Source: CAVPGH01 sp046726955
Lineage (GTDB): Bacteria > Acidobacteriota > Vicinamibacteria > Fen-336
Assembly: GCA_046726955.1 (NCBI GenBank)
Contig: JBKPBQ010000393.1
Location: forward strand, 1-16,049
Length of the DNA: 16,049 bases
Reading direction: 5' to 3'
The first letter of the stretch is position 1, and each line of letters opens with the position of its first letter. The position numbers and the translations under genes are program-made. Under the pieces are notes generated by a model, which worked only from the letters and a program-made list of their open reading frames with translations, searched no databases and was not told where the DNA came from. Below are positions 15,557-16,049 of the stretch, piece after piece.

Positions 15557-15594
15557 TCTACCCTCGACGCCATGTTGATGGTAGAGTGTCTACC
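15557..15594. promoter_or_regulatory. Putative PadR operator: three TCTACC half-sites
   Basis: TCTACC occurs at 15557-15562, GGTAGA at 15580-15585 and TCTACC at 15589-15594. The last two form the perfect palindrome GGTAGA-gtg-TCTACC (15580-15594). The first and third lie in a 10-bp direct repeat TGTCTACCCT (15555-15564 and 15587-15596), spaced 32 bp, three helical turns. TAGAGT at 15582-15587 could be a -10 box. The palindrome ends 4 nt before the PadR ATG, as expected for autorepression. Confidence 0.6.
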
Positions 15595-15597
15595 CTG

Positions 15598-15945
15598 ATG
15601 GCCCGGCCCCCGGCAGACCGCATCGAGCTGCTCCAGGGCACCCTGGACATGCTCGTCCTCCGCACGCTGCGGCAGGGCCCTGCCCACGGGCACGAGATCG
15701 CCAAGCACATCCAGCTGACGAGCGACGAGGTGCTGCAGGTGGAGCACGGCTCGCTCTATCCCGCCCTCCACCGGCTGGAGCGGCGAGGGTGGATCGCCGC
15801 GAGGTGGGAGAAGGCGCCGGACCGCAACCGCCAGTTCAAGTACTACCGGCTGAGCCCGGCGGGCCGCAAGCAGCTCGCCGCGGAGGAGTCGCGATGGGCG
15901 CAGCTCGTGACCGCGATCGCGCGCGTGATGCGAACGGCGGAATGA
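15598..15945 (+). CDS. PadR-family transcriptional regulator
   Basis: A 115-residue winged-helix repressor of the short PadR-s2 class. The family pattern is clear: LLQGTLDMLVLRTL, then QGPAHGHEIAKHIQ, then VEHGSLYPALHRLERRGWIAARW, and a wing with RQFKYYRLSPAGRKQL, followed by a C-terminal helix for dimerization. Such proteins repress adjacent transporter genes and their own promoter and release DNA on drug or small-molecule binding. I chose ATG 15598 over the GTG 12 nt upstream because the GTG lies inside the operator palindrome and the ATG matches the usual N-terminus. The ATG has little Shine-Dalgarno sequence. Its stop overlaps the next start as ATGA, so PadR is coupled to the ADOP permease downstream. 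Confidence 0.93.
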   Translation: MARPPADRIELLQGTLDMLVLRTLRQGPAHGHEIAKHIQLTSDEVLQVEHGSLYPALHRLERRGWIAARWEKAPDRNRQFKYYRLSPAGRKQLAAEESRWAQLVTAIARVMRTAE

Positions 15946-16049
15946 AGCGCCGGGCGGGCGAGGGTCCGGGGAACGACCTCGACCGCGAGGTGCAGGCGCA
16001 CCTCGAGCTCGAGGCCGAGGAGCAGCGCGCTCGCGGCGCCGATGCGGAC
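15942..16049 (+). CDS. ADOP/MacB-like ABC permease, N-terminus only (runs off the window)
   Basis: 36 codons are visible, from ATG 15942-15944, which shares bases with the PadR stop (ATGA). The sequence DLDREVQAHLELEAEEQRARGAD matches the 'permease prefix domain 1' found at the N-terminus of acidobacterial duplicated orphan permeases. These are large ABC-type permeases with MacB-like and FtsX-like domains and usually follow a PadR gene. The rest is off the window, so the identification rests on the prefix and the PadR context. Confidence 0.8.
   Translation, partial: MKRRAGEGPGNDLDREVQAHLELEAEEQRARGADAD

Noticed and set aside
15586..15597. GTG start for PadR at 15586, giving four extra residues.
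   Set aside because: It lies inside the operator palindrome and the family N-terminus fits the ATG at 15598 better.
1..16049. CRISPR array, tRNA gene, insertion sequence or prophage genes.
   Set aside because: No regularly spaced repeats, no tRNA cloverleaf, no transposase or phage structural motifs were seen.

Overview
This 16 kb window is GC-rich, with essentially all of it coding and no gap over 300 bases without a gene. A PadR-type regulator translationally coupled to the prefix domain of an acidobacterial duplicated orphan permease (ADOP/MacB-like), a BTAD/AAA/TPR mega-regulator outside Actinobacteria, and many secreted or lipid-anchored proteins suggest a soil or sediment Acidobacteriota (or a close high-GC relative). 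That placement is inference from gene families; there is no rRNA marker. I saw no tRNA or rRNA gene, insertion sequence, CRISPR array or prophage gene.

Layout. (1) 1-5384, minus strand: a run reading from a small secreted DUF4440-like protein, through a 1095-aa SARP-like ATPase regulator, to an EEP-family phosphatase lipoprotein and the first 73 codons of a probable cardiolipin synthase. The last two form the same pair as E. coli ybhP-clsB. (2) 5500-6720, plus strand: an outer-membrane beta-barrel protein, divergent from (1). It meets, stop codon to stop codon, (3) 6721-8055, minus strand: a secreted nucleotide pyrophosphatase/phosphodiesterase-type phosphatase. (4) 8269-12132, minus strand: a heme-copper oxidase subunit I, a small very basic DUF6496-like protein overlapping its 3' end, and a PolX/PHP protein. 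(5) 12328-14088, plus strand: a soluble GAF hybrid histidine kinase, divergent from the oxidase. (6) 14085-15518, minus strand: a CPA2 cation/proton antiporter whose stop codon overlaps that of the kinase. (7) 15598-end, plus strand: PadR regulator and the start of an ADOP permease, behind a repeat-rich putative operator.

The two most unusual proteins are in block 4. The oxidase subunit I keeps all heme ligands but has Ser where the third CuB histidine should be, Trp for the D-channel Glu, and Gln for the K-channel Lys, and no subunit II or III gene is nearby. The PolX-like protein keeps an intact PHP phosphoesterase site but has lost the polymerase catalytic aspartates. Together with the ctaD/DUF6496 overlap and the three-half-site PadR operator, these are the main points for follow-up.
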